A stretch of DNA of 64,000 bases from Methanobacteriaceae archaeon (GTDB lineage Archaea > Methanobacteriota > Methanobacteria > Methanobacteriales > Methanobacteriaceae): positions 372,001 through 436,000 of the forward strand of contig JAUSNX010000004.1 in NCBI GenBank assembly GCA_030656015.1. Direction: 5' to 3'. The stretch's first letter is position 1. Every line of letters begins with the position of its first letter. The translations under genes were made by a program, and so were the position numbers. This document shows positions 8,690 through 17,641 of this stretch, piece by piece. The notes under the pieces were generated by a model that saw nothing but the letters and a program-made list of their open reading frames with translations, was not told the DNA's origin and ran no database searches.

Positions 8690-10672
8690 TTACCTCCTTA
8701 TTTTCGTGAAACTTCTTTCAGCGCGAAAAGCTTCAAATTTAATTTTACCACCCATATAAAATTGGGAAAAGAATTCTACATAATGTAAACGTAATGAATT
8801 TATAAATGCACCTAAACTCTGGAAAGCAAGGTTTGCAATGTGTCCTCCAATAAATATGATTGGAGCTAATATGATTCCAATAATAGGTATCATTTCATAA
8901 CTTAATCCAGTTAAAATGTTAACTGTGAAAGCTATTCCACCTGTGGAAAGGCACAAGGCCAGAAGACGGGCATAAGATAAAACCGTGCCCAAAAACCCGG
9001 AAACATCCAGCAATCCAAAGAGCCCATTAGCGTATAGTAATATTATTAATGCCAGTAAAATAACTGGGCCACCAACAAACATGCCACCAAAGAAATATAG
9101 TACAATACCTAATTCTAAAATGATCCAGACTAATTGAGTTCCTAAAGCTTCCTTAAAGTCACTTGCTCTAATGTTGTTTATGGCACCCATGACTAGACCC
9201 ATGTTGATGTGTATAAGACCTACAACTAATCCGAAAATCAGAATGTTTTGTGGGTTCACAAATGCATCAAGGGAGGCTATCGTAGTTGGGATTGCTGCGC
9301 CATCCAAGAACCACCTAGGGAAGAAATCCCCAATGAAACCATTAGTAACCATTCCTAAAATAAAGGCCCATACACCACAAGCAATTAGAATAATTCCAAA
9401 GTTTTTCATAAATGGATTAACCTTACCCAATCCTCGGTACAAAACATACCCCAATAGGGCATCAATTATACCATAACCCGCATCAGTAAGACAGAACCCA
9501 AAGAAAAATGGGAATATAATAGCCATTAAAATAGTTGGATCAATTTCATTGTATTTTAAAGGAGAATACATCTCCACAAAATTTTCATAAGGTTTAGCAA
9601 AGCGCGGGTTGTCCTGTAAAACAGGGACTTCATTTTCATCTTCTGGATCTTCAGATTCTACAACAGAATGTCCGTCAGTGGATTTTTCGATCACATCTAA
9701 AGCAGTTTGCTGCTTTTTCTCTGAAACCCATGCTTCAAACATTACAGTTTTCTCTGTTTCTCCAAAAGAAGCGAATATTTCATTCCGTTCTTTCTCGATT
9801 TCCAGTTGTTCTTTTAAAACTAAAAGCTCATCTTCCCATTTAGCAGAGACTTCTTGCAGTTCCATAACTGCTGCGTCTCTTTCCTGAGCAATGGCTTCCA
9901 ATCTTGAATTTGAACTGGATATTATATCTTTTGGTTTACCAGACAAGCCAGAAATCTCAAATCTTTCGAATTCGATTCTTCTCAATATTCCGGCAATATC
10001 TTCACCATATTTTTTTAAAGTTATGATAATAATAGTTTTTTCAGTTTTAGCATCGCCATTGGCTTCTAAAACTATCAAATCATCAGTAACTTTGGCAGAT
10101 TCATCTTGGAACTTATCATAGCTTTCCAGTGAAATTTTACCTGCCATTATAGAGACAAATTCAGAACTAGTTAGTTCTGATAAATCAGCATCAAAATTAA
10201 TTAATTTTTCAGACACACTTAGATTGGTTTCAATCTCACTTTTTTCACTGTCAAGAGCAGCGAGCTTTTCTTCTATACCCTTAGTAAGCGACTCTACCTG
10301 GCTTAAAACAGATTCTGCCTTAGAAACAAGGCCATCCGTATCAAGTTCTTCAACTTCTCTCTTTTCAAAAACAGGAGGATTAATAAATCCTTTAACTGTT
10401 TGCATCATACTTTTTTTAGGAACGGCTGTTCCTAAAAAGTCTGCTAGTCCAGTTGTTTTCATTAAAAGAGAAGCTATTTTTCCAGTTTGTGGAGTTACTT
10501 TAGAAGGTTTTAGAATTTGAGCCCATTCTGCGTCTTGCTGAATACGTTCAGATATATCATGAATCTGTACGATACCTTCCTCGTGCAGCGAGCGCACGGT
10601 GGAATCAGCGTACTGATCCAGTGTTATTATTTTTAATTTACGCATCCTTGCTGGCAAGAACATGGTACTCAC
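8690..10672 (-). CDS. atpI: A-type ATP synthase subunit I (a)
   Basis: This large stator membrane subunit (660 aa) provides the ion half-channels and anchors the peripheral stalk. The N-terminal ~370 residues are hydrophilic with two coiled-coil stretches (about residues 90-145 and 255-310). The C-terminal ~290 residues contain seven to eight membrane helices beginning at PTILMAIIFPFFFGFCLTDAGYG. The essential arginine region is recognisable in the VLSYARLLALCLSTGGIA helix. It sits between atpH (2 bp) and atpK (5 bp). Confidence 0.95.
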   Translation of the reverse strand: MSTMFLPARMRKLKIITLDQYADSTVRSLHEEGIVQIHDISERIQQDAEWAQILKPSKVTPQTGKIASLLMKTTGLADFLGTAVPKKSMMQTVKGFINPPVFEKREVEELDTDGLVSKAESVLSQVESLTKGIEEKLAALDSEKSEIETNLSVSEKLINFDADLSELTSSEFVSIMAGKISLESYDKFQDESAKVTDDLIVLEANGDAKTEKTIIIITLKKYGEDIAGILRRIEFERFEISGLSGKPKDIISSSNSRLEAIAQERDAAVMELQEVSAKWEDELLVLKEQLEIEKERNEIFASFGETEKTVMFEAWVSEKKQQTALDVIEKSTDGHSVVESEDPEDENEVPVLQDNPRFAKPYENFVEMYSPLKYNEIDPTILMAIIFPFFFGFCLTDAGYGIIDALLGYVLYRGLGKVNPFMKNFGIILIACGVWAFILGMVTNGFIGDFFPRWFLDGAAIPTTIASLDAFVNPQNILIFGLVVGLIHINMGLVMGAINNIRASDFKEALGTQLVWIILELGIVLYFFGGMFVGGPVILLALIILLYANGLFGLLDVSGFLGTVLSYARLLALCLSTGGIAFTVNILTGLSYEMIPIIGIILAPIIFIGGHIANLAFQSLGAFINSLRLHYVEFFSQFYMGGKIKFEAFRAERSFTKIRR

Positions 10673-10674
10673 AA

Positions 10675-10989
10675 CTACAAAACACTTTTTATAATAATAT
10701 TGGCCGCCTCGGCAACCTTACCCTCAGATTGTGTTTTAATTTTTTGCACATCTGTTTGGGCGCGATTAGATATGTGTACAGCTTCAGTTTTAGCATTAGA
10801 TTCTGCTTCAGAAATAGTAGTCTCAGATTGCTCTTGAGCCTCATTTTTGGCTGTTTTCATCATTTCCGCGGATTTAGCCTTGGCTTCATCGATCATTTCA
10901 GATGATTTTAATTTTGAATCTTCTATTAGTTTATTAGCATCATTTTCAGCTTTCTTTATCGTAGTAATAGCTTCCGATATTGTTATCAT
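10675..10989 (-). CDS. atpH: A-type ATP synthase subunit H
   Basis: This short coiled-coil peripheral stalk subunit (104 aa) pairs with subunit E. The sequence is nearly all Ala/Glu/Lys/Thr with an 11-residue-type repeat (AENDANKLIEDSKLKSSEMI and on) and no globular domain. I place the start at the ATG giving MITISEAITT because GGTGG lies 6 bp upstream of it. An ATG 12 bp earlier is contained in that ribosome-site region and is less likely. It is the first gene of the atp operon. Confidence 0.9.
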   Translation of the reverse strand: MITISEAITTIKKAENDANKLIEDSKLKSSEMIDEAKAKSAEMMKTAKNEAQEQSETTISEAESNAKTEAVHISNRAQTDVQKIKTQSEGKVAEAANIIIKSVL

Positions 10990-11348
10990 TTGAACCACCA
11001 TGGTATAGCAAAATATATTTGCAGATATATTTATCTTTTACTATTTAATTTTCATGAATGAAATCGTATAAAATCTAAAAATACTATTAACCGTTGTCTT
11101 TTTCTCACTTCTTATCATTTTTTTAATTTTTTATAGGTAAATAATGATTTTAATATTCTAAATAAAATATTTTAAATTAATAATAAATGAATAAGGTACT
11201 TTTTCTAATTAAATATATTATTTATGAATTTTTTAATCGTGAATCTTAGAATATAAATCTATGATTATATTTAAGTGAATTTATAAGGATTATATTAGGT
11301 TATAATGTTAAAGAATTGAAATTTAATGGAATTTATGTTAATAAAAAC
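10990..11348. other. Gene-free interval upstream of the atp operon
   Basis: About 359 bp of AT-rich DNA separate the end of the citrate synthase-like gene from the start of atpH, both read on the minus strand. It holds the atp promoter candidates and T-rich stretches that could terminate the upstream transcript. No open reading frame or RNA gene was recognised. Confidence 0.4.
11024..11073 (-). promoter_or_regulatory. Candidate promoter of the atp operon
   Basis: Two TATA-like boxes face the operon on the minus strand: AAATATATC near 11025-11033, which would start transcription almost at the ribosome site, and TTTTATACG near 11065-11073, which would give a leader of about 50 nt. The choice cannot be made by eye. 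Confidence 0.3.
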
Positions 11349-12197
11349 TTAATCTCCAGCATTTCTCACATTTAAATCATTAGCAGGCGTAGCATTTCTA
11401 TCTTCAATTCCATCATAGTATATTTCATCTAAATCAAAAAATTTTCTAAAATCAGGCTCTCTTACCTTTTCTTCATAAACATGAGATATTAAACCAGGTA
11501 GTCTACCAATCATAAATATTCCGGTTCCGGTTCTCCAATCAAAGCCCATATCAGATAGTATACCTGCATTGGCACCATCAATATTCATTTTTATATCTTT
11601 CATTTCTAAGAGTATTTCTTGAACCGCTAGGGCCAATTTAGTATGAGGGCCATCACAATTTTGTTTTTTGGCCATTTCAATTAGCCTGGCCGCTCGGGGA
11701 TCTTCGCTGTGGTATCTGTGGCCAAAACCTGGAATTTTAATACCTTTTTTTAGGTAATCCTCTACAAATAGTTTAGCTGTGATGAAAATATCTTCTTCAT
11801 GATTTGATCGACGAATAGCTTCCTGAAATGCCTTCATGGATCTTTCAATAGCACCAGCATGATTTTTACCGAAAGCTAAAAGGCCTCCTGCAATGCAAGC
11901 ATGGACTGGAGATCCTGCTGAAGCAATCATCCTTGCCGCTTGGGTACTGGGAGGGGTCACTCCATGATCACAGAATGAAACCAGTACCGAACCAAGCATT
12001 TTAGATTCTTTTTTAGATGGCATTTCACCTTTTATCAGTAGATAAACCATCTCTGAAAAAGACACATTACCAATCAAATCTTCTTGGGAATATCCTCTTG
12101 TTATTATGCGATTAGGTTCCACCTTTGTTATGGAAGTTCTCCATTTAGGGTTGCTAACCTTGAAAACATTCTCTAGTGACTCTCTTCCTATTGCCAT
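11349..12197 (-). CDS. Citrate synthase / citryl-CoA lyase family protein
   Basis: This 282-aa enzyme of the citrate synthase superfamily is short compared with full citrate synthases (~370-430 aa). The catalytic histidine segments are recognisable: DHGVTPPSTQAAR, and GFGHRYHSEDPRAARL in place of the usual GFGHRVYK-DPR. The NIDGANAGIL segment aligns with the region bearing the catalytic Asp and looks more like citryl-CoA lyase than like oxaloacetate-condensing synthases. Methanobacteriales run an incomplete reductive TCA cycle, so a citryl-CoA or related CoA-ester cleavage or condensation is plausible. The following genes (fumarase alpha, TIM barrel, MmgE/PrpD) are also organic-acid-like. Substrate uncertain. 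Confidence 0.85.
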   Translation of the reverse strand: MAIGRESLENVFKVSNPKWRTSITKVEPNRIITRGYSQEDLIGNVSFSEMVYLLIKGEMPSKKESKMLGSVLVSFCDHGVTPPSTQAARMIASAGSPVHACIAGGLLAFGKNHAGAIERSMKAFQEAIRRSNHEEDIFITAKLFVEDYLKKGIKIPGFGHRYHSEDPRAARLIEMAKKQNCDGPHTKLALAVQEILLEMKDIKMNIDGANAGILSDMGFDWRTGTGIFMIGRLPGLISHVYEEKVREPDFRKFFDLDEIYYDGIEDRNATPANDLNVRNAGD

Positions 12198-12536
12198 GAC
12201 TTACCACATCCTGTGGCGAATATCAATATAATCCACAGTTATTCACTTGTTTTTATAGATAATTAATGATAAAACGAATTTTATCACCAAATAAATCCAA
12301 AGACCATATTATTAATATGAAATTATTTAAAAGTTTATGTAGGTTTATAATTCAGTATAAAAATCTAATACGTCTAATAACTTGAATTAATCCATCATAT
12401 TATCGTATTACAAAGTATAAAATAGATACAATCATTAAAAATATAATTATGCTCTACCCTACTTATACTATACTTCTATATTGTTTTAATAGGTAATTGA
12501 TTAGGATTTAATTAATTTAAGAGAAATTTAAGAGCT
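12198..12536. other. Gene-free interval between fumarase and citrate synthase-like genes
   Basis: This is 339 bp of AT-rich sequence downstream of the fumarase alpha gene and upstream of the citrate synthase-like gene (both minus strand). Apart from the leader hairpin at 12204-12216 I see no recognisable element. The size of the gap suggests the two genes are transcribed separately. Confidence 0.4.
12204..12216 (-). promoter_or_regulatory. Leader hairpin over the ribosome site of the citrate synthase-like gene
   Basis: On the minus strand CCACA-GGA-TGTGG forms a 5-bp stem just 6 bases before the start codon at 12197. The only purine-rich ribosome-site candidate (GGATGTGG) is inside the stem, so folding would hide it. 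Confidence 0.3.
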
Positions 12537-13379
12537 TTAGATTTTGATCAAAGCCTTTCTAGGCTCTACACAACAGCAAGGCCTCATGGAAACAATCCTC
12601 ACTCCACTAGCCCTTTGAGGCCCAATTTTTACAAAAGACCCTAAAGCCGTTGAACCTCCCCCCAGTCCAAGTGGGCCAACTTGAGTCCCATTAAGAGAAT
12701 TTGTAATGTAATTTTCAATTTCAGACTGTTTATTTAAGTTCCCATAAGCCATTGCTTTAATCATTAAAGATGTTGCTTCAAAATGAGTCCTGCCAATGCC
12801 CACTGCCGGGATGCATGGAGTGCAACCTAACATTGGAACCTCTGATTTGAACCATGTTACAACTTCCTCAAATACTTTTCTATTATCCCGCTTATGGAAA
12901 ACTCTATAAGTACTGGCTCTTATTTCTGGCCCACCACCTAACATTAAAATATGAATTTTGGTTTGCTTTCCGGGAATAGAATCCATTAAGATTGCAGGTG
13001 AGATTAGTTTTCCCGGATCTTCAAATAGGCCTTGAGTTTGTTCAATTCGCTGAATATCATTCCCTTTAACTGCCATGGGCCTTGCAGGGAGCTTCTGTAA
13101 TCCAAGTTCAATACCGGATTCAATATCCTTTAAAAAAGCAACGGGAAGTTCTGAATCATCTCCCAATTCAATTAAAACATGAGGAATCCCAGTATCATCA
13201 CATAAAGGCCTTTTTGCAGCCTCAGCAATTTTTGCATTTTCCATAAGGATATTTAAAACCCAAGCAGCATTTTCATTAGTCTCTTTAGAAAGTGCCATTT
13301 CATAGGCATCTATCTGATCAGGGCGATAAGTTGTGCTGGCCTCAATGACCGCTTCCTTCACTTTATTAATCAAATCCAT
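12537..13379 (-). CDS. fumA: Class I fumarate hydratase, alpha (N-terminal) subunit
   Basis: This 280-aa protein matches the alpha chain of the two-subunit iron-sulfur fumarase / L(+)-tartrate dehydratase family, which interconverts fumarate and malate using a [4Fe-4S] cluster. The three cluster-ligand regions are visible: PLCDDTGIP (~residue 60), MLGCTPCIPAVGIGRTHFEA (~190) and MRPCCCVEPRKALI near the C-terminus. GLGGGSTALG is a further family signature. The beta subunit needed for activity is not in this window and must be encoded elsewhere. In methanogens the enzyme works in the incomplete TCA branch, malate to fumarate. Confidence 0.93.
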   Translation of the reverse strand: MDLINKVKEAVIEASTTYRPDQIDAYEMALSKETNENAAWVLNILMENAKIAEAAKRPLCDDTGIPHVLIELGDDSELPVAFLKDIESGIELGLQKLPARPMAVKGNDIQRIEQTQGLFEDPGKLISPAILMDSIPGKQTKIHILMLGGGPEIRASTYRVFHKRDNRKVFEEVVTWFKSEVPMLGCTPCIPAVGIGRTHFEATSLMIKAMAYGNLNKQSEIENYITNSLNGTQVGPLGLGGGSTALGSFVKIGPQRASGVRIVSMRPCCCVEPRKALIKI

Positions 13380-13524
13380 GTACTCGTTCCTTAAAAAATA
13401 TTATACTTAAAAATATTATAATTTAAAAACTTAGATATTGCTTTAATGTTTTTAATTTTCGATATTATATTCACATTATATTATAATTAAGGTATAATGT
13501 GACAAAAATATTTTTTTTAATCTA

Positions 13525-14436
13525 TTACCTCAAAACAGGTATCGCCAGATCAGATGGGCCCTTACCAGACATTTTAGCTTCAGGATAATATCTTAAAATC
13601 ATGGATTGTACTAAAAACACTTGTCTAATCCTTTCACGGGCCTGTGTCTCTGTAGTGTCCCAGCCATGATGACCTGCTACTGCCCCTCCAGTCTTGAGAT
13701 AAACCGGTGAAACAGCTCGAATAATATCTGGAGCTTCATAATGACGTATAAATCCTCCAGAAGATTTAGGATTTTCGGTGTGAACATCTATAGAGATATC
13801 TATAGCGTCCCTAAGCGATGCCAGCATATTAATTTGAAGATCCCTAACTGGATTAAATGAATCAGCCCCAATTTCTTCTAAAAGTTTGGCTGAAGCGGGA
13901 TTTCCATGGCCAGTATGGGCGGATATCTTAAAGTGAACATCTTCTGGAATATCACCTTCTTTTCGCATTTGATTTAGGGTCCATAAAAGGCCCTCATCAT
14001 AAACTACAATTCCCCTAACTCCTAGAGAAATTGCTCTTTTTACATCTTCAATAGCATATAAAAGATTATTATATCCTCTTAATCGATATCCAATCCTGGC
14101 CCCTTCTTTGGTTTGGGCAGAAGCACTGGTATCATAGACCGCTCTAGGCCCTACACTTAAAAAGAGTTCAAGTTTGGCTTCTCTTGCAAGATCCGTCATT
14201 TTTTCTATTTCAGAGTCCGTTAAAAGCATTATTCCTTTGGTCTGAGTAACCCGATGCACTAAGACCTGAAATTCATCCATGGCATCAATTAGAGATTCCA
14301 TAGCAACTGGTTTTTGAATCCCCGGAACTTCGAATCTGTATTGGGCATCATCTTTAAATCTTTTATGAGATGTGTAATTACTATTAATATCCCCATTTAT
14401 CCCGATTTTTTCTAAAAATGCCTTTGTATCTTTCAA
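13525..14436 (-). CDS. TIM-barrel protein resembling peptidase U32 family
   Basis: This ~303-aa protein has an alternating beta/alpha pattern of a TIM barrel. Segments such as LELFLSVGPRAVYD, AISLGVRGIVVYDEGLLW and VHFKISAHTGHGNP mark strand ends with likely ligand residues (several conserved-looking His, Asp, Arg). It resembles, by recall, proteins annotated as peptidase U32 in archaea, a family better known for RNA and quinone modification than proteolysis. The chosen start is a TTG with GGTGG 4-5 bp upstream; an earlier in-frame TTG at 14463 lacks such a site. Its place between fumarase alpha and MmgE/PrpD suggests a metabolic enzyme on an organic acid. Function unproven. Confidence 0.6.
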   Translation of the reverse strand: MKDTKAFLEKIGINGDINSNYTSHKRFKDDAQYRFEVPGIQKPVAMESLIDAMDEFQVLVHRVTQTKGIMLLTDSEIEKMTDLAREAKLELFLSVGPRAVYDTSASAQTKEGARIGYRLRGYNNLLYAIEDVKRAISLGVRGIVVYDEGLLWTLNQMRKEGDIPEDVHFKISAHTGHGNPASAKLLEEIGADSFNPVRDLQINMLASLRDAIDISIDVHTENPKSSGGFIRHYEAPDIIRAVSPVYLKTGGAVAGHHGWDTTETQARERIRQVFLVQSMILRYYPEAKMSGKGPSDLAIPVLR

Positions 14437-14734
14437 TATCCCACCGCCATTTAGTTTATTCAATTTAGGTATGAGATTTAATTAAAAGTGATTTAATAAA
14501 TATATTAAGTTCAGTATTGTAATTAATTTATTTTAATTATATTAATTAGGAAATTGGATTTTTAATTATATATTATATAAAATATTTGGTTGTAATAATC
14601 CATCAAATAGTTCTATTAATATAAAATGTAAATGAAATTTATTTAGAGAGAATATTGGGGATTAAAAGATTTTAAGCATTTAATGAACATATTAACCTAT
14701 TTTTCAACATTTATTAATAAGTGCCTAAAAGTAG

Positions 14735-16186
14735 TTATTTTTTTAAATCTATAATAAAATCTCTTATTTTAAGCAAAGGTATATGATCAATTGAATTTAG
14801 ATTAAATGATTTAAAATCAGGATTTAAAGAGTAAAATTTCTCAAAAATCTCCTGTTTGGTGAAAGGATTTTCAGGCTCTCCTTTAGGTAAAAATGTAGTC
14901 TTTTCAAGAATCAAATTATTCATCCCATCAGTATTATTAGTATTAGTATTATTATAGAGATTATAATTATTGAGTCCATTAACCATTTTTAATCCTTTTT
15001 CAAATTCAATTATAACTCTCGCAGGCCTTTTTTGAGGTTGAAGATTATTTAATTTGTTATCAACCTGAATTTCAACTTTATCTGCAATTTTTAAGATTTT
15101 ATTTTTAAACTCCAGATTACTTTCAAACTCTTCAATATTTTCTAGTGTTAAATCACCTTTATTCAGCAAAATGCCCAGGCTGATAGGTAAGCTCTGTCGA
15201 ACAGATTCTAAAGTCATAGGACAGTAATTATCATGTTCAGCTGCCGTTTTATAAGTTTGAACGGTTATTTTCTTGATTTTTTGATTTTCAATAGCATAAA
15301 TATTTATTTCATTCAAAATATCTACTGCAGAGCCAATGGTAGAATGTAAATGCCTGCAAACTGGATATTTCTTTAAATAAACATTCTGAATATGAAATTG
15401 ACCCAGTTCCGAATTAATCTGATTTGCTATTTTAATAGAATTCTCAAAAACTTCTTCACCACCAAGAGCCTTGAAAAATCCTTCTTTGCCTTCCACTATG
15501 CTTTCAGCACCGGTGAATCCCTTTTGTGATAGAAGAGCAGATATCATCCCAGATTGAACTGCTCTACCTGCATGAAGGTGTTTACCCATGGTACCGGCGT
15601 GATCCGATTCTAGAAGACCTGCGGCCTGGGTTCCAGCCAGACCTAAAGCATTTATAGTTTTTTCCAAATCCAAATTCAGAATTTTAGATGATACAGCAGC
15701 CGCAGCAAAGGTTCCTATAGTTCCCGTACTATGAAAACCACTACTGCGGTGTGAAGGATTAATTGCTTTTCCCAGCACTATGGCTACCTCATATCCCACA
15801 ATTATTGATTTTAAGAATTCTTTTCCAGTTTTATCTTTCTCTTCTGCTAGGGCCAGGGCCGCAGGAATCACAGTACAACCTGGATGCAGCTGAGCTAAAC
15901 GATGCCCATCATCCAGATCCAGACAATGAGCCGAAATCCCATTTAAAAACCCAGCATTGAGAGCATCTCCATTTTCATGGCCAATAATAGTTGATTTAAA
16001 TTCAAAATTAGAGTTAAAATAAGGATTAAGAACTTCAAAGGCAATTGAACTACTTTTCTCTTGAGAGCCTCTAAGTGAAACACCTAAAAAATCCAGAAAA
16101 CATAATTTGGCCTTTTCTATTGCTGAATCAGGTATATCTTCATATTTTAAAGAAACAATAAAATTTGCTAGTTCTCTAGTAATCAT
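14735..16186 (-). CDS. MmgE/PrpD family protein
   Basis: This 483-aa member of the 2-methylcitrate dehydratase (PrpD) / MmgE / cis-aconitate decarboxylase superfamily acts on tricarboxylates. The recognisable signatures are AHCLDLDDGHRLAQLHPG (~residue 87-104) and the helical block INPSHRSSGFHSTGTIGTFA, with the two-domain layout of the family. A low-complexity asparagine-rich insert (~residues 400-425, NNYNLYNNTNTNNTDGMNN) interrupts the C-terminal part; its DNA is made of ATT/AGT triplets. It lies upstream of the TIM-barrel, fumarase and citrate synthase-like genes on the same strand, pointing to a shared organic-acid pathway. Exact substrate unknown. Confidence 0.85.
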   Translation of the reverse strand: MITRELANFIVSLKYEDIPDSAIEKAKLCFLDFLGVSLRGSQEKSSSIAFEVLNPYFNSNFEFKSTIIGHENGDALNAGFLNGISAHCLDLDDGHRLAQLHPGCTVIPAALALAEEKDKTGKEFLKSIIVGYEVAIVLGKAINPSHRSSGFHSTGTIGTFAAAAVSSKILNLDLEKTINALGLAGTQAAGLLESDHAGTMGKHLHAGRAVQSGMISALLSQKGFTGAESIVEGKEGFFKALGGEEVFENSIKIANQINSELGQFHIQNVYLKKYPVCRHLHSTIGSAVDILNEINIYAIENQKIKKITVQTYKTAAEHDNYCPMTLESVRQSLPISLGILLNKGDLTLENIEEFESNLEFKNKILKIADKVEIQVDNKLNNLQPQKRPARVIIEFEKGLKMVNGLNNYNLYNNTNTNNTDGMNNLILEKTTFLPKGEPENPFTKQEIFEKFYSLNPDFKSFNLNSIDHIPLLKIRDFIIDLKK

Positions 16187-16323
16187 TGATTAAACTAACT
16201 GCATGAGTAAATATAATTTTTACTATTTTATTAGCATATGATAAGGAGGCATTACTCTAGAAAATTTAAAAATAAGTTGAAAATTTAAAAAAATAATCAA
16301 AATGAAAGAAGAAGAAAAAAATA

Positions 16324-17622
16324 TTAATAAATACAATCATGTGATTTTTTAGCCATTCTAATCAATTGTTTAGATAAATGACGTCGAGCTGATGGTGGAA
16401 CTTCATAAAAACCTTCATTAATATCTCTTGAAATTTCAATTCGCAGTTTTTGGCCATTTCTTAATTTATTACCACATTTAGTGCATTTAAATCCTTTACC
16501 TGCACCTGCGGATTTCATTCGTTTACCACAATCACATAATGGATTTTCTTCTTTAAAAAGTGGAGCTAGATCCATTATTCTAATTTTTTCTATGTTCAAA
16601 GTCTCTTGAGCACCAATACCACCATATATTTCTACTTTATCACCAGGAATTAGTTTTTTAACAATATTTCTAAATCCTTTAGTTGGTTCATAAGCGGCAC
16701 ATTCTATTTCTCCAGAAGAATCCTCTAATGTAAAAAAGATATGGCCTCCTTCAATGACGCGAGGGTTATCCTTTACTAATCCATTTATAATATAACATGC
16801 AAACTGTTTCATATCAGAGATTTTACTGATTTTTTGAAGATGCATATCCGTATGCTGATTGGTTTCGAAAATAAAATATCCTTCAATAGGTTCCAGTGAT
16901 TCAACTAAATTATGGGCCTCCAGAACTGCTTCAGGACTTTCTCCCCTAATTCCATATAAAATAGGGCAAGGGGTGTGTGGTTCTATGGCCATGTAGCCTT
17001 GATCAATGTTATCAAAGGTTTGAGGATATGTTTTTTCATTCATTAGGACCACAGATTCAGGATTGATCTTCCTCAGGCTACCATAATTTTCAGGTAGTCG
17101 GTAGGCCAGTAATTCAAAGGTACTATCCCTCAAATAACAACCTATGGCTGCTAGAGCTCCAATAATTCCCCTACCTTTTTTAAATTGATGAATTTCAGCA
17201 CCAATATCCTGGGCCAGTTTTTCAGCTTCTTTAATGGTTAAAATTTCTTTTATTGCGCGAGTAGCAAATACTGGAAGGCGATTATCCATTACCATTTGCC
17301 CATTAATACTTCTTCCTTCGTAAAATACCACACCAGGATTTGTATTTTCATTATCCATTTTGGATAGGTTTTTAACGGCATCTAAAATTATCTTTTTGGC
17401 CTCATCTTTTTTTGACTGAGAATCCACAATTAATTTAAATGAAACTGCACCATTGCCTCTGGTTTTGAATCTGGCAAATGGATTAAGTCTAATTAATCTA
17501 GGATAACTTGCAATCTCAAAACCAAAATCTTTAAGTCCATTGATAATTACAAAAGTTATATAAGTAGTGCACATTCCTTCTGGGGAATCTGTATCATCTA
17601 TACCAACATATAATTCATTCAT
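16324..17622 (-). CDS. tiaS: tRNA(Ile2) 2-agmatinylcytidine synthetase TiaS
   Basis: This enzyme attaches agmatine to C34 of the AUA-reading tRNA(Ile2), using ATP, so that it decodes AUA and not AUG. At 432 aa it is full length. The sequence shows the N-terminal YVGIDDTDSPEGMCTTY signature, a kinase-like domain, a central FLD domain (HIFFTLEDSSGEIECAAYEPT in the OB-fold region) and a C-terminal zinc ribbon with CDCGKRM and CTKCGNK (two CxC/CxxC pairs). I choose the ATG with GGTGA 5 bp upstream. It is divergent from the regulator gene at 17642, with only 19 bp between the two start codons. Confidence 0.95.
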   Translation of the reverse strand: MNELYVGIDDTDSPEGMCTTYITFVIINGLKDFGFEIASYPRLIRLNPFARFKTRGNGAVSFKLIVDSQSKKDEAKKIILDAVKNLSKMDNENTNPGVVFYEGRSINGQMVMDNRLPVFATRAIKEILTIKEAEKLAQDIGAEIHQFKKGRGIIGALAAIGCYLRDSTFELLAYRLPENYGSLRKINPESVVLMNEKTYPQTFDNIDQGYMAIEPHTPCPILYGIRGESPEAVLEAHNLVESLEPIEGYFIFETNQHTDMHLQKISKISDMKQFACYIINGLVKDNPRVIEGGHIFFTLEDSSGEIECAAYEPTKGFRNIVKKLIPGDKVEIYGGIGAQETLNIEKIRIMDLAPLFKEENPLCDCGKRMKSAGAGKGFKCTKCGNKLRNGQKLRIEISRDINEGFYEVPPSARRHLSKQLIRMAKKSHDCIY

Positions 17623-17641
17623 CGATTTCACCGGTTATTTT
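17623..17641. promoter_or_regulatory. 19-bp spacer with back-to-back ribosome sites
   Basis: The spacer between the divergent ATGs of tiaS and the HTH gene contains TTCACCGGTTAT. Read on the minus strand it gives GGTGA for tiaS; on the plus strand it gives a weaker GGTTAT for the regulator. There is no room for a promoter, so each promoter must lie in the other gene's coding region. Confidence 0.6.

Noticed and set aside
17567-17641. Upstream extension of the HTH regulator by 25 residues
   Set aside because: It would overlap tiaS coding sequence and lacks a ribosome site; the internal ATG at 17642 gives the expected N-terminus.
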